Origin: Janthinobacterium sp. BJB426
GTDB taxonomy: Bacteria; Pseudomonadota; Gammaproteobacteria; Burkholderiales; Burkholderiaceae_D
Length of the DNA stretch: 64,000 nucleotides
Direction: 5' to 3'
NCBI RefSeq assembly: GCF_002735705.1
Contig: NZ_PDZL01000006.1
Coordinates: forward strand, 124,001-188,000
The translations under genes were made by a program, and so were the position numbers. Below, piece after piece: positions 27,686-36,722 of the stretch. How positions within the stretch are numbered: position 1 is the first letter of the stretch; every line of letters starts with the position of its first letter. The notes under the pieces were generated by a model. It made no database searches. It was given only the letters and a program-made list of their open reading frames with translations, and had not been told where the DNA came from.

Positions 27686-28387
27686 TTATTTAGGCAGGTC
27701 GAAGAGCAGAAATTCCGCGTCTTCCGGCTGGGTAATGCTCACGGCCGCTTCCTGCGTCAATTTCAGCGCATCGCCCGCTTTCAAGGGCGTGCCGTTGACG
27801 ACCAGGCTGCCGCGGATCAGGTGCACATAGGCGAGGCGGCCTTCGTCGAGCGCATGTTCGGCCTGTTCGCCTTCCTGCAGGATGCTGGCGTAGATCGCCG
27901 CATCCTGGTGGATCAGCACGGAACCCTGGCGGCCGTCGGAGGAGGCGATCAAGCGCAGCTTGCCCCGTTTGCTTTCCGGCGTGAAGTGTTTCTCTTCATA
28001 GCTGGGGGGAATGCCCGTCACGTTCGGCTGTATCCAGATCTGCAGGAAGTGCAAGCCATCCGTTGCCGAGTGGTTGAACTCGCTGTGGCGCACGCCGCTG
28101 CCGGCGCTCATGCGCTGCACATCGCCGTAGTGCAGGACGGAACCGGTGCCCATGCTGTCCTTGTGCTCCAGCGCGCCGTCGAGCACATACGAAATGATTT
28201 CCATGTCGCGGTGGCCGTGCGTGCCGAAACCCTGGCCAGGCGTGACCCTGTCTTCATTGATCACCAGCAAGGGGCCAAAGCCCATGTGCAGCGGATCGTG
28301 GTAGCTGCCGAAGGAAAAGCTGTGGTGGGAATTGAGCCAGCCGTGGTTGGCGGCGCCGCGTTCTTCGCTATGACGAATCTGTAACAT
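27686..28387 (-). CDS. Pirin family protein (bicupin)
   Basis: This 233-residue protein has the size of the YhhW group of pirins. The metal-binding histidines lie in GTHGHRDMEIISYVLDG and in the SGVRHSEFNHS segment. Bacterial pirins of this type include quercetin 2,3-dioxygenases and stress-linked cupins; the substrate here is not known. A strong GGAG site precedes the ATG. It is the first gene of a pirin-DoxX operon and diverges from a LysR regulator 162 bases away. Confidence 0.92.
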   Translation of the reverse strand: MLQIRHSEERGAANHGWLNSHHSFSFGSYHDPLHMGFGPLLVINEDRVTPGQGFGTHGHRDMEIISYVLDGALEHKDSMGTGSVLHYGDVQRMSAGSGVRHSEFNHSATDGLHFLQIWIQPNVTGIPPSYEEKHFTPESKRGKLRLIASSDGRQGSVLIHQDAAIYASILQEGEQAEHALDEGRLAYVHLIRGSLVVNGTPLKAGDALKLTQEAAVSITQPEDAEFLLFDLPK

Positions 28388-28549
28388 GGAGGACTCCGTT
28401 TCTATAAGTTAATGTGCGATAATTTCGAAGGACCGTTGCCTGGCGCTGTGCCGTGGCCTCTGCCCTTCGCAGTACGATGAACAAAGTATAGGCGCCTGTT
28501 CAGAGAAAGAAAAACGGAAAATATTGCGACCTATGATCGAAAAAATCGA

Positions 28550-29476
28550 ATGTTAAGACTTAGCCTGGAAGCCTTGCAAATCGTTGACGCCATCGACCGC
28601 CGTGGATCGTTCTCGTCGGCCGGCAAGGAATTGCATAAAGTCCCGTCCACCATTTCCTATACGGTGGCCAAGCTGGAAGACGACCTGGGCGTGCAGGTGT
28701 TCCAGCGCAATGGCCCGAAAGTCATGCTGACGGCGGCCGGCCAGGAATTGCTGAAAGAGGGCCGCTATTTATTGAAGGCGGCGCAGGACCTCGAGCACCG
28801 CGTGCGCAGGGTGGCGTCCGGCTGGGAAACGGAATTGTCCATCGGCATCGATTCCATGTTTTCCGCCGTGGCCTTGGCCGACGACGTGCGCGCCTTTTAC
28901 GACGTGGCGCAGCAGACGCGCCTGCGCCTGTCGCAAGACACGCTGTCGGGCACGTGGGAAGCGCTGCTGGACCGGCGCGCCGACTTGCTGGTGGGCGCGC
29001 CCGGTGACGGGCCGGCCGGCGGCGGCTATATCGCGCAGCCGATCGGCATGCTCGACTTCGTCTTCACCGTGGCGCCCACGCACCCGCTGGCCCAGGTGCA
29101 GGAACCGTTGTCGCGCGACCACCTGCAGCAATACCGGGCCGTGGTGGTGGCCGATTCGGCGCGCCAGATGGCGCCGCGCACGGTGGGCTTGCTGCTGGGG
29201 CAGGATGCCTTGAGCGTGCCGAACATGCAGGTCAAGTTCGACTATCAGGTGCTGGGGCTTGGTTTTGGCTTCCTGCCGGGGCCGTGCGCGCGGGCCGCCA
29301 TCGCGCGCGGCTTGCTGGTGGAAAAGGCCGTGGAAGAACCGAAACCGTCGGAAACGTTTTACCTGGCCTGGCGCGTGGGCGAGGATGGCGCCGCATTGCG
29401 CTGGTGGATGGCGCGCATGCGCGAACCGGATGTGTTTGCCCGCCTGGCGCAGCATCTGCCGGGCCATTCGGCGTAG
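28550..29476 (+). CDS. LysR family regulator, divergent from pirin-doxX
   Basis: This 308-residue regulator has the N-terminal winged helix-turn-helix (residues 4-62; GSFSSAGKELHKVPSTISY and LEDDLGVQVFQR) and a periplasmic-binding-protein-like effector domain. Its head-to-head arrangement with the pirin-DoxX operon, common for this trio, suggests it regulates them and itself. The ATG at 28550 has no obvious ribosome site. A seven-codon mini-frame (28533-28556, MIEKIEC) overlaps it and could couple translation, but that may be chance. Confidence 0.92.
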   Translation: MLRLSLEALQIVDAIDRRGSFSSAGKELHKVPSTISYTVAKLEDDLGVQVFQRNGPKVMLTAAGQELLKEGRYLLKAAQDLEHRVRRVASGWETELSIGIDSMFSAVALADDVRAFYDVAQQTRLRLSQDTLSGTWEALLDRRADLLVGAPGDGPAGGGYIAQPIGMLDFVFTVAPTHPLAQVQEPLSRDHLQQYRAVVVADSARQMAPRTVGLLLGQDALSVPNMQVKFDYQVLGLGFGFLPGPCARAAIARGLLVEKAVEEPKPSETFYLAWRVGEDGAALRWWMARMREPDVFARLAQHLPGHSA

Positions 29477-29478
29477 GT

Positions 29479-29511
29479 CTTAAAATGTTGACATAGGCCA
29501 ACATTTTTAAG
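29479..29511. repeat. Inverted repeat after LysR, before the EAL gene
   Basis: CTTAAAATGTTG (29479-29490) and CAACATTTTTAAG (29499-29511) are inverted copies apart from one extra base, separated by eight bases. It starts three bases after the LysR stop. TTGACA (29488-29493), a perfect -35 hexamer, spans the end of the left arm. It may be an operator at the promoter of the next gene or a weak AT-rich terminator. Confidence 0.45.
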
Positions 29512-29629
29512 TTACCATATTCACAGTATTTCCGCCCGACCTCCACGCCCCACAGTGGGATTTTGATGATTACACACACAGCAGCGCTCCTGATATGTTC
29601 CCCTGACCTGGTCCACGAGTGGGGTTGCC

Positions 29630-31786
29630 ATGCTTGAGGCGAAGGTTGCGCTGTGCCTGCGCCTGGCTCAGGATGCCCGTGAACAGGCGGGGCCGCAGCA
29701 GGCCGCCACCCTGGCGCGGCTGGAGGAGGAACTGGAGCGTCTGCGCGGCGCCAGCCGCCCCGTGGTGCGCGTGGCGCCCCCCGACGCCTTGCTGGAAATC
29801 GACCCTGACGGCTTTTTGATCGGCTGGAACCATGGCGCCGAACAGATGTTCGGCTATTCCGAACTGGAAGCCCTGGGCCAGCACATCCTGTTCCTGTATC
29901 CGGAAGACGACGCGGAAGCGAGCGTGCTGGAATTGCATTTCACGCAGGGCGACGTGGCCACCGATGTGCGCCGGCGCAAGAAGTCGGGCATGGTGACGTG
30001 GCTGCGCATGCACCGCCATGTGATCCACGACCAGGCGGGCAAGGGCTGCGGCATGGCCGTGCGCCTGTCGGCCATGAGCGAGCCGCTGTCCGACGTGGAC
30101 AAGGTCAGGTTGCACGCGCGCATCATCGAAGACAGCGAGCAAGCCGTGCTGATCACGGACGCGGAAGAGCGCATCGTCTCGATCAACAGTTCCTTCAGCC
30201 GCATCACCGGCTACTCGCCGGCCGAAGCCATCGGCCGCACGCCGGACTTGCTGCGCTCGGGCGTGCACGACCCCGATTTCCGCGCCAAGGTGCGCGCCGC
30301 CATGCGCGGCCACGGCTCCTGGCGCGGCGAAATCATCGGCAAGCGCAAGAATGGCGAATTGTTCCCGCAAGACGTCACCATCAGCGTCGTGCGCGACGAA
30401 TTCGGCGAAATCAGCCACGTGTTTTCCCTGTTTTCCGATATCTCGGTGCACAAGGATGCCGAGGCGCGCATGCAGCGCATGGCCAACTACGACAGCCTGA
30501 CGGGCTTGCCCAACCGTTGCCTGCTGAATCAATTGGTCGACCAGGGCCTGGCCGAAGCGAAACGCCAGGGCACGCATGGCGCGCTGATGGTCATCGACAT
30601 CAGCCGCATCGGTTCCATCAGCGACACGCTTGGCCATGAAGTGGGCGACCAGCTGGTGATCGCCATCGGCCAGCTGTTCCGTGGCGCCCTGCGCGACGCG
30701 GACATCCTGGCGCGCGTCGACAACAGCAAGTTCGTCGTGGCCCTGCTGCATATCGAAAAGCGCGAACACGCGGCGAATGTGGCGCAAAAGCTGCTCAACC
30801 TGCTGGAGGCGCCGATCAATATCGACACGCACGCGCTGCACGTGGGCGCCAGCATCGGCATCACCGTGTATCCGGAAGACGGCCTGGAAGCGCCGGCCCT
30901 GTTCCGTTTTGCCGACGTGGCCGTGGCCAAGGCGGGGCAGACGATCGAATCGACCTTCCTGTTTTACCGCGAAGACATGAACCGCCGGGCCAAGGAACAT
31001 TTGCGCCTGGAAAGCGAAATGCGTTTGGCCTTGGGTGACAAGGAGCTGGAATTGCATTACCAGCCGAAAGTGAGCCTGGCCAGCGGGCGCATCGTGGGCG
31101 CGGAAGCCTTGCTGCGCTGGAAGCATCCGATGCGCGGCATGGTCTCGCCCGGCCTCTTCATCCCCGTTGCCGAGGAAACCAGTTTGATCCTGGAACTGGG
31201 CACCTGGGTGCTGGACGAGGCCTGCCGCCAGATCCGCAACTGGGAAGACCGTGGCCTGCACATGCCGGCCATCGCCGTCAACCTGTCGGCGCGCCAGTTC
31301 GATGAACAGTTGCCGGCGCGCATAGCGGCCGTGCTGGAGCGCTACGGCGTGCGGCCCGACCAGATCATGCTGGAAATCACGGAAAGCCTGCTGATGCGCG
31401 GCGCCGACAAGGTGATCGACATCATGAACCAGCTGGTGGCCATGGGCCTGGCGCTGGCGCTGGACGACTTCGGTACCGGCTATTCCAGCCTCGCGTATTT
31501 GAAAAAATTCCCCATCAGCACACTGAAAATCGACCGCTCGTTTGTCATCGGCTTGCCCTTCGAGGAAAACGATTGCGCCATCGCCCGCGCCATTGTCACC
31601 ATGGCGCAGCAGCTGCGCCAGGAAATCGTTGCCGAAGGGGTGGAAACGGCCGAGCAGATGCGCTTCTTGCGCGAACTCGGCTGCGACCAGCTGCAAGGTT
31701 ATCTGTTCAGCCCGGCCGTGACGGCGGCCGAGTTCGAGCTGATGCTCGATGAAGGCCGGCAGTTGCGGCTGGAAGAGCTGGCCTGA
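29630..31786 (+). CDS. PAS-PAS-GGDEF-EAL protein, probable c-di-GMP phosphodiesterase
   Basis: This 718-residue cytoplasmic protein has two PAS domains (about 50-160 and 165-280), a GGDEF domain (about 285-440) and an EAL domain (about 455-710). The GGDEF motif itself is replaced by DNSKF (residues 364-368), so it should not make c-di-GMP. The EAL domain keeps EALLRW (Glu492), NLSARQF, the EITES segment, DDFGTGYSSLAYLKKFP and AEGVET, so it should hydrolyse c-di-GMP. The degenerate GGDEF domain may bind GTP as an allosteric switch, as in other hybrids. No membrane helix is seen. It appears monocistronic. Confidence 0.93.
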   Translation: MLEAKVALCLRLAQDAREQAGPQQAATLARLEEELERLRGASRPVVRVAPPDALLEIDPDGFLIGWNHGAEQMFGYSELEALGQHILFLYPEDDAEASVLELHFTQGDVATDVRRRKKSGMVTWLRMHRHVIHDQAGKGCGMAVRLSAMSEPLSDVDKVRLHARIIEDSEQAVLITDAEERIVSINSSFSRITGYSPAEAIGRTPDLLRSGVHDPDFRAKVRAAMRGHGSWRGEIIGKRKNGELFPQDVTISVVRDEFGEISHVFSLFSDISVHKDAEARMQRMANYDSLTGLPNRCLLNQLVDQGLAEAKRQGTHGALMVIDISRIGSISDTLGHEVGDQLVIAIGQLFRGALRDADILARVDNSKFVVALLHIEKREHAANVAQKLLNLLEAPINIDTHALHVGASIGITVYPEDGLEAPALFRFADVAVAKAGQTIESTFLFYREDMNRRAKEHLRLESEMRLALGDKELELHYQPKVSLASGRIVGAEALLRWKHPMRGMVSPGLFIPVAEETSLILELGTWVLDEACRQIRNWEDRGLHMPAIAVNLSARQFDEQLPARIAAVLERYGVRPDQIMLEITESLLMRGADKVIDIMNQLVAMGLALALDDFGTGYSSLAYLKKFPISTLKIDRSFVIGLPFEENDCAIARAIVTMAQQLRQEIVAEGVETAEQMRFLRELGCDQLQGYLFSPAVTAAEFELMLDEGRQLRLEELA

Positions 31787-31797
31787 GCCGGCGATTG

Positions 31798-32331
31798 TCA
31801 GATGGTTAGTCGTCCACGGAAACCCCGGCTCGCATAATACGATTCGGCGCCATTGTGGTAGACGAAGACCTGTTCATAGCGGCGGTCGCAAAACAGGGCG
31901 CCGCCCAGCGCGCGGATGCTGTCCGGCGTGGCGATCCAGCTCGACGTTTTGCGGTCGAATGGCCCCAGTTCCTGCAACTGGCGGTATTGCGTCTGCGTCA
32001 GCAGTGTGACTCCCATCGCCTGCGCCATGGCCATGGCGCTGCCGGCCGGCTTGTTGGCCTTGCGCGCGGCCAGGGCCGCCGCATCGAAACACAGGCTGCG
32101 CCGGCCGAGCGGACTTTCTGCCGAGCAATCGCAAAACGTGACGGCGCCCGTGTCGCCGGCGTGCCCGATGACGTCCGGTTCGCCGCCCGTGTCTTCCATC
32201 TGCTGCAATACCGCCAGGCTGGCGGGAGCGGCGTCCAGCCGCGCCAGCACCTTGTCCCACGTCCATTGCGGATGGCGGTGTCTGTGCTGGCTGAAGCGGG
32301 TTTGCAAGGTGTGGATCAAGGTCTCATGCAT
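31798..32331 (-). CDS. DUF4256 family protein
   Basis: This 177-residue cytoplasmic protein matches DUF4256, with the characteristic end RALGGALFCDRRYEQVFVYH and NGAESYYASRGFRG and the middle motif SLCFDAAALAARK. Its function is unknown. I start it at the ATG at 32331 (MHETLIHTLQTRF); an in-frame TTG eight codons upstream is less likely. It converges on the EAL gene and follows the LysR gene on the same strand with a gap of about 56 bases. Confidence 0.85.
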   Translation of the reverse strand: MHETLIHTLQTRFSQHRHRHPQWTWDKVLARLDAAPASLAVLQQMEDTGGEPDVIGHAGDTGAVTFCDCSAESPLGRRSLCFDAAALAARKANKPAGSAMAMAQAMGVTLLTQTQYRQLQELGPFDRKTSSWIATPDSIRALGGALFCDRRYEQVFVYHNGAESYYASRGFRGRLTI

Positions 32332-32387
32332 GAGCGCGGCTCCCGGAAGTTTCAACGATAGGGCCGATTATAAGACGCGATGCGTGC

Positions 32388-33308
32388 TCACCCCAGCTTG
32401 ACCTTTTCCAGCAGATAATCGAGCATCACGCGCACCCTGGCCGGCACTTGCAAGCCCGGTCCCACGAAGACGGCGTGCACGAGTTCCCTGTCGCCCGGAT
32501 TGTAGTCCTGCAGCACTTCTACCAACTGACCTTGCGCAATGTCGCGCAGCACGTGCTGGCGTGAGAAGCGTCCCAGTCCCATGCCCGCCAGTACCAGTTG
32601 GCGCATGCTTTCGCCATCGCTGACGCAGGTATTGCCCTGCGGCGCCACATTCAACATGCCGCCAGCGCCATCGAGGAAGGGCCAGGTTTCGTTCTGGCAG
32701 CGGAAGTTGAAGGCCAATAAATTGTGTCCGGATAATTCCTGCGGCGTGCGCGGCAGGCCGTGGCGCGCCGCGTAGGCGGGCGACGCCACGACAACCATCG
32801 CGTCTTCTCCGAGTTTGCGCGCCACCAGGTTCGATTCCTTCAGCTTGCCCGTGCGGATGGCGATGTCGGTGCGGTCTTCCAGCAAGTCGACGATGGCGTC
32901 GCTGACGACGACGTCGAGCACGATGTCGGGATAGCGCTGCGCGAACTCGGGCAGGATGGGCAGCAGGTGGCGCACGCCGAACGGTACGAAACAGTTGATG
33001 CGCAAGCGTCCGCGCGGCGCTGCGCCCTGCGATGCTTCGCGCTCGGCGCCATCGATATCGTCGAGGATGCGCTTGCACTGCACGAAGAAGGCGTCGCCTT
33101 CGGGCGTCGTGTGCAGCTGGCGCGTGCTGCGCTGGAGCAAGCGGGCGCCCAGCCGTGCTTCCAGGCGATTGACCAGCTTGCTGACGGCCGATGGCGTCAA
33201 GGCCAGACGGCGCGCGGCGGCGGAAAAGGCCCCCGTTTCCACCACGGCGGCAAACACGGCCATCTCGAACGCGCGGTTGATGTCTTGCCTGGCCATTATT
33301 GAATCCAT
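32388..33308 (-). CDS. LysR family regulator, divergent from an MFS gene
   Basis: This 306-residue regulator has its winged helix at residues about 8-65 (ETGAFSAAARRLALTPSAVS and LEARLGARLLQRSTRQLHTT) and an effector domain. The open frame runs far upstream into the MFS gene, but family length and the helix position place the start at 33308 (MDSIMARQ) or 33296 (MARQ). Three related 14-base repeats lie around its start and the adjacent MFS promoter, so it probably controls that exporter and itself. Confidence 0.92.
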   Translation of the reverse strand: MDSIMARQDINRAFEMAVFAAVVETGAFSAAARRLALTPSAVSKLVNRLEARLGARLLQRSTRQLHTTPEGDAFFVQCKRILDDIDGAEREASQGAAPRGRLRINCFVPFGVRHLLPILPEFAQRYPDIVLDVVVSDAIVDLLEDRTDIAIRTGKLKESNLVARKLGEDAMVVVASPAYAARHGLPRTPQELSGHNLLAFNFRCQNETWPFLDGAGGMLNVAPQGNTCVSDGESMRQLVLAGMGLGRFSRQHVLRDIAQGQLVEVLQDYNPGDRELVHAVFVGPGLQVPARVRVMLDYLLEKVKLG

Positions 33309-33390
33309 TTCACAGGTGTTTCCATTATTGGAGTCTATATCAAAAGCGTTTGCATCGATACACTGGCTGGCTTGAACCATTGTTGGAGCC
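33293..33390. promoter_or_regulatory. Divergent LysR/MFS control region with three repeats
   Basis: Three direct copies of a 14-base element occur: CCATTATTGAATCC (33293-33306), CCATTATTGGAGTC (33322-33335) and CCATTGTTGGAGCC (33377-33390). They agree with each other in 11-12 of 14 positions. The first covers the LysR start codons and the last is next to the MFS start. They may be binding sites of the divergently encoded LysR regulator, although the last copy could also serve as the MFS ribosome site (TTGGAG). Confidence 0.45.
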
Positions 33391-33393
33391 ATC

Positions 33394-34617
33394 ATGACCA
33401 CCGCAAGTCCTGTTTCCACTTCAGCCAGCAAGATGCCGCCCGGCGTGCTGGCGCTGGCCGTCGGCGCCTTTGCCATCGGCGTCACCGAATTCATCGTCGT
33501 CGGCATCCTGCCCACCATCGCGAAAGATTTGCATATTTCCATCGAATCGGCCGGCTCGCTGGTCAGCCTGTATGCGCTGGCGCTGGCCATCGGCACGCCG
33601 CTGCTGGTGCTGCTGATGTCGCGCCTGCCGCGCAAGGCCACCTTGCTGGGGCTGATGAGCGTTTTTCTCGCCGGTAACCTGCTGGCCGCCTTTTCGCATA
33701 CGTTTGAACTGTTGCTGCTGGGGCGGGTCATCACGGCCGTGGCGCACGGCACCTACTTTGCCATCGGCGCCACCGTGGCGGCCAGCCTGGTCACGAAGGA
33801 ACAGGCGGGCAGGGCGATTTCCGTCATGTTTGCGGGATTGACCCTGGCCATGGTGATCGGCGTGCCCTTCGGCAGTTTTCTGGGCAACCTGATGGGCTGG
33901 CGCTTGCCCTTCTTTGCCGTGGTGGTCTTGGCCGCGCTGGGCCTGGGCGCCATGGCGCGCTGGCTGCCGGCCGGTTTGCAGCAAGGCAAGGGCGGCAAGG
34001 CCATGACGCAGCTGGCGGCCCTGGGCAGCGGCCCCATCCTGACGATGATGGCGGTGACGACGTTTGGCTTTGGCAGCAGCTTTGCCGCGTTCACGTTCAT
34101 CACGCCCATCCTGACGGACGTGACGGGATTTTCCGCCACCATGGCCAGCGCCTTGCTGATCGTGTTCGGCATCGCCACCTTTGCCGGCAACCTGGCGGGC
34201 GGCTACCTGACCAGCCACCTGGGCTGGCAAAAGGCCTTGCGCCTGATGCTGTTGTTGCTGGCCGTCACGCAAGCGGGCGTGGCGTTGAGCATCAGTTCGC
34301 CCTGGATGATGACGGTGATGCTGTTCGTCTGGGGCGTGTTTTCCTTCGGCCTGTCGCCCGCCTTGCAGGCAGGCATGCTGGCCACGGCCGAGCGCTACAC
34401 GCCGCAAGCCGTCGATTTCGCCTCGGGCCTGAACATTTCCGCATTTAACCTCGGCATTTCCTTTGGTTCCATGCTCGGTGCGTTGATGGTCTCGCGCCAG
34501 TTGATGGCGTCGTCGCCGTGGGCCGGCGTGGCCGCTGCCTTGCTTGCACTGTTGCCGCTGGCCTGGCTGGCGCGCAAGAACCTGGCGTCGCACGTGGCGG
34601 GTGCGGCCGTGCACTGA
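33394..34617 (+). CDS. MFS transporter, DHA1 (sugar/drug efflux-like)
   Basis: This 407-residue exporter has about 12 helices. The segments GVTEFIVVGILPTIAKDLHI and SLVSLYALALAIGTPLLVLL place it with the AraJ/SotB/PbuE-type proton-driven efflux proteins. TTGGAG gives a ribosome site before the ATG at 33394. It diverges from a LysR regulator that probably controls it. It resembles the MFS gene at 37517 in length and N-terminal motif, so the two are probably paralogues. The substrate is not predictable. Confidence 0.9.
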   Translation: MTTASPVSTSASKMPPGVLALAVGAFAIGVTEFIVVGILPTIAKDLHISIESAGSLVSLYALALAIGTPLLVLLMSRLPRKATLLGLMSVFLAGNLLAAFSHTFELLLLGRVITAVAHGTYFAIGATVAASLVTKEQAGRAISVMFAGLTLAMVIGVPFGSFLGNLMGWRLPFFAVVVLAALGLGAMARWLPAGLQQGKGGKAMTQLAALGSGPILTMMAVTTFGFGSSFAAFTFITPILTDVTGFSATMASALLIVFGIATFAGNLAGGYLTSHLGWQKALRLMLLLLAVTQAGVALSISSPWMMTVMLFVWGVFSFGLSPALQAGMLATAERYTPQAVDFASGLNISAFNLGISFGSMLGALMVSRQLMASSPWAGVAAALLALLPLAWLARKNLASHVAGAAVH

Positions 34618-34620
34618 GGT

Positions 34621-35511
34621 TCAGGTATGCACGGCGGCGGCCGGCGCCGCTTTCTTCATGCGCTGCGCCATGTACGAACTGCCCATCGACGCGGCCATGA
34701 TCATGGCGATGGCCAGCCATTGCCCGGCACCCAGGCGCTCGTCGAGCAGGATGTATGCGAGCATGGCGGCCACGGCCGGTTCCATGCTGCTCATGATGCC
34801 GAACGCTTGCGGCGTCAGCCGCTTCAGGGCCACCATTTCCAGCGAGATCGGGATGGCGCTGGAAATGAGGGCCACGCCCAGGCCCACGCCCAGCACGACA
34901 GGCGAGAGCAGGGCGGCGCCGCTGTGCATCACGCCCACGGGCACGACCACCAGCGCGGCCATTGCCAGGCCCAGCGATACGGAGTGTCCCGCATGCAAAT
35001 GGCTGGCGCGCTTGCCGAAGACGATGTACGAAGCCCAGCAGACGGCGGCGCCCAGGGCGAACAGCACGCCCGTGGGGTCGAGGTTGCTGACGTCGTGGCC
35101 GAGCGGCAGCAGCAGCGCCAGTCCCGCTACGGCCAGGGCCACCCAGACGAAGTCGATGGGGCGGCGCGAGGCCAGCAGGGCCACAGCCAACGGGCCGGAA
35201 AACTCGATCGCCACGGCGATGCCGAACGGGATCGTGCGCAAGGCCATGTAGAAGCACAGGTTGGTCATGCCCAGCGCCGCGCCATACAGGGCCACCGTGC
35301 GCAGATCGGCGCGGCTCAGCTGCCAGCGCCACGGGCGCCAGAACAGCAACAGTAGCAGGGCGGAAAAGCCCACGCGCACGGCCGTCGTGCCCTGTGCGCC
35401 GACGAGCGGGAACAGGCTGTGCTTGGCCCATGACGTGCCCAGTCCCAGGCAAGTGACGGAGCCGAGGATGGCCAGCAGGGGAATCAGCGAGGAATAGCGG
35501 CGTAATGGCAT
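34621..35511 (-). CDS. EamA/RhtA-type exporter
   Basis: This 296-residue membrane protein has about ten helices in two EamA repeats (LGLGTSWAKHSLFPLVGAQG and VLFALGAAVCWASYIVFGKR). RhtA relatives export threonine, homoserine and other amino acids or metabolites. The segment SSAIPISLEMVALKRLTPQA with FGIMSSMEPAVAA is close to RhtA. An Lrp/AsnC regulator diverges 77 bases away, the usual setting for amino-acid exporters, which supports an amino-acid substrate by inference. Confidence 0.88.
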   Translation of the reverse strand: MPLRRYSSLIPLLAILGSVTCLGLGTSWAKHSLFPLVGAQGTTAVRVGFSALLLLLFWRPWRWQLSRADLRTVALYGAALGMTNLCFYMALRTIPFGIAVAIEFSGPLAVALLASRRPIDFVWVALAVAGLALLLPLGHDVSNLDPTGVLFALGAAVCWASYIVFGKRASHLHAGHSVSLGLAMAALVVVPVGVMHSGAALLSPVVLGVGLGVALISSAIPISLEMVALKRLTPQAFGIMSSMEPAVAAMLAYILLDERLGAGQWLAIAMIMAASMGSSYMAQRMKKAAPAAAVHT

Positions 35512-35588
35512 GGTGATAAAAGGCTTGATAACGGAATAGCGAAAGTTTATTGTGTCTGCTCCGATATTTGCACTGCAATTTGACCTTC

Positions 35589-36077
35589 ATGACGCAACTT
35601 TCGCTCACGCCCTCCCTTGCCCTAGACGCCTTCGATCTGGCGATCCTCGATATTTTGCAGCGCGATAACACGACTTCGCAGCGCGAAATCGCCCGGGCCG
35701 TGCACTTGTCCGCGCCGGCCGTGCAGCGGCGCATCCGCCGCCTGCGCGAGAGCGGCGTGATCCGCAACGAGGTGGCCGTGCTCGACGCGAGCCGCCTGGG
35801 CCGTCCCCTGATATTGACGGTGGAAGTGCATTTGCACGACGAGCATCCTCAGCGCACGGCCGGCATGCGCGCGCGCATCATGGCCGAGCCTGCCATACAG
35901 CAGTGCTACGGGATTACCGGCGAGGCCGACTACCTGCTGGTGATCACGGCCAGCAGCATGGCCGAATACGAAGCGCTGACGGAACGCCTGTTCGGCGGCG
36001 ACGACAATATCCGGCGCTACCGCACCTCGGTGGCCTTGACTTGCCTCAAGATGGGTTTGCACGTGCCGCTGGGGTAG
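35589..36077 (+). CDS. Lrp/AsnC family transcriptional regulator
   Basis: This 162-residue regulator has an N-terminal helix-turn-helix (residues about 12-60; TTSQREIARAVHLSAPAVQR) and a C-terminal RAM effector domain (YGITGEADYLLVITASSMAE). I use the ATG at 35589; 13 further in-frame codons upstream do not look like the family. Such proteins sense amino acids. It is divergent from the EamA exporter and is likely its activator, a pattern known for LysE- and RhtA-type exporters. Confidence 0.93.
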   Translation: MTQLSLTPSLALDAFDLAILDILQRDNTTSQREIARAVHLSAPAVQRRIRRLRESGVIRNEVAVLDASRLGRPLILTVEVHLHDEHPQRTAGMRARIMAEPAIQQCYGITGEADYLLVITASSMAEYEALTERLFGGDDNIRRYRTSVALTCLKMGLHVPLG

Positions 36078-36080
36078 GGC

Positions 36081-36623
36081 TTACTGCTCCTCGCGCTCCG
36101 CATCGCGTTCGCGGCAGCTCAAGGATGCGTAATGACCTTTCGGCAGCCGGGTCTTGATGGCCACCTCGTTCAGTGCATGTTGAATATCGACCGGGTCCGT
36201 CAAGGTGCAGCGCTGGGCGCTGGCGAACGCTTGCAGGTTTTGCGTGCTGCCGCGCACTTTCACCGTCACGCCGGCGCCGGGGCTGACGCAGCAGCCTATG
36301 TATTGCGTGATGTATTCCTCTTCGATGAGCACCAGTTCATGCCCCATGAAGCTGGCCGGCTTCTTCAGCAGGTAGTAATCGGTGTAGTCGAAGCGCTGCT
36401 GCGGGCGCTGGCTGATAAAACCTTCGCGCACATAGGCGGCGATGGCCTTGCCGGAGGTGCCTACTCTGTCCGTCGTGCCCTTTTTCAGGTGCAGGGCATG
36501 CCGCAAGCCCATTTCGAGCCCGGGATCGGTAGCGGCGAGGGCGCTGGCGCAACTGGCGGCGAGCAGAAGAGCGCCGAGCAGGCGGCGGGTGCGGCATGCA
36601 GGCATGAGAGTGATTTCTTGCAT
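36081..36623 (-). CDS. Exported hypothetical protein
   Basis: This 180-residue protein has an N-terminal signal peptide (RTRRLLGALLLAASCASALA). A second ATG at 36605 is also possible as start. The mature part is mixed polar sequence with ITQYIGCCVSPGAGVTVKVRG and two further cysteines near the end, which suggests a periplasmic fold with disulfides. I do not recognise the family. It converges on the Lrp gene with a three-base gap. Confidence 0.75.
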   Translation of the reverse strand: MQEITLMPACRTRRLLGALLLAASCASALAATDPGLEMGLRHALHLKKGTTDRVGTSGKAIAAYVREGFISQRPQQRFDYTDYYLLKKPASFMGHELVLIEEEYITQYIGCCVSPGAGVTVKVRGSTQNLQAFASAQRCTLTDPVDIQHALNEVAIKTRLPKGHYASLSCRERDAEREEQ

Positions 36624-36722
36624 ATATTTAAACTAAAGGGGAGTAGGGGCGCAGTGTAGCGCACGTCACGCGGTAGGCATGGCACAATGCGTGATCCGCA
36701 TGCCACTCACCCCAGGATTTTC

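Noticed and set aside
34445..35767. 440-codon minus-strand frame over the MFS/EamA junction
   Set aside because: It overlaps two good genes in another frame and has no recognisable domain.
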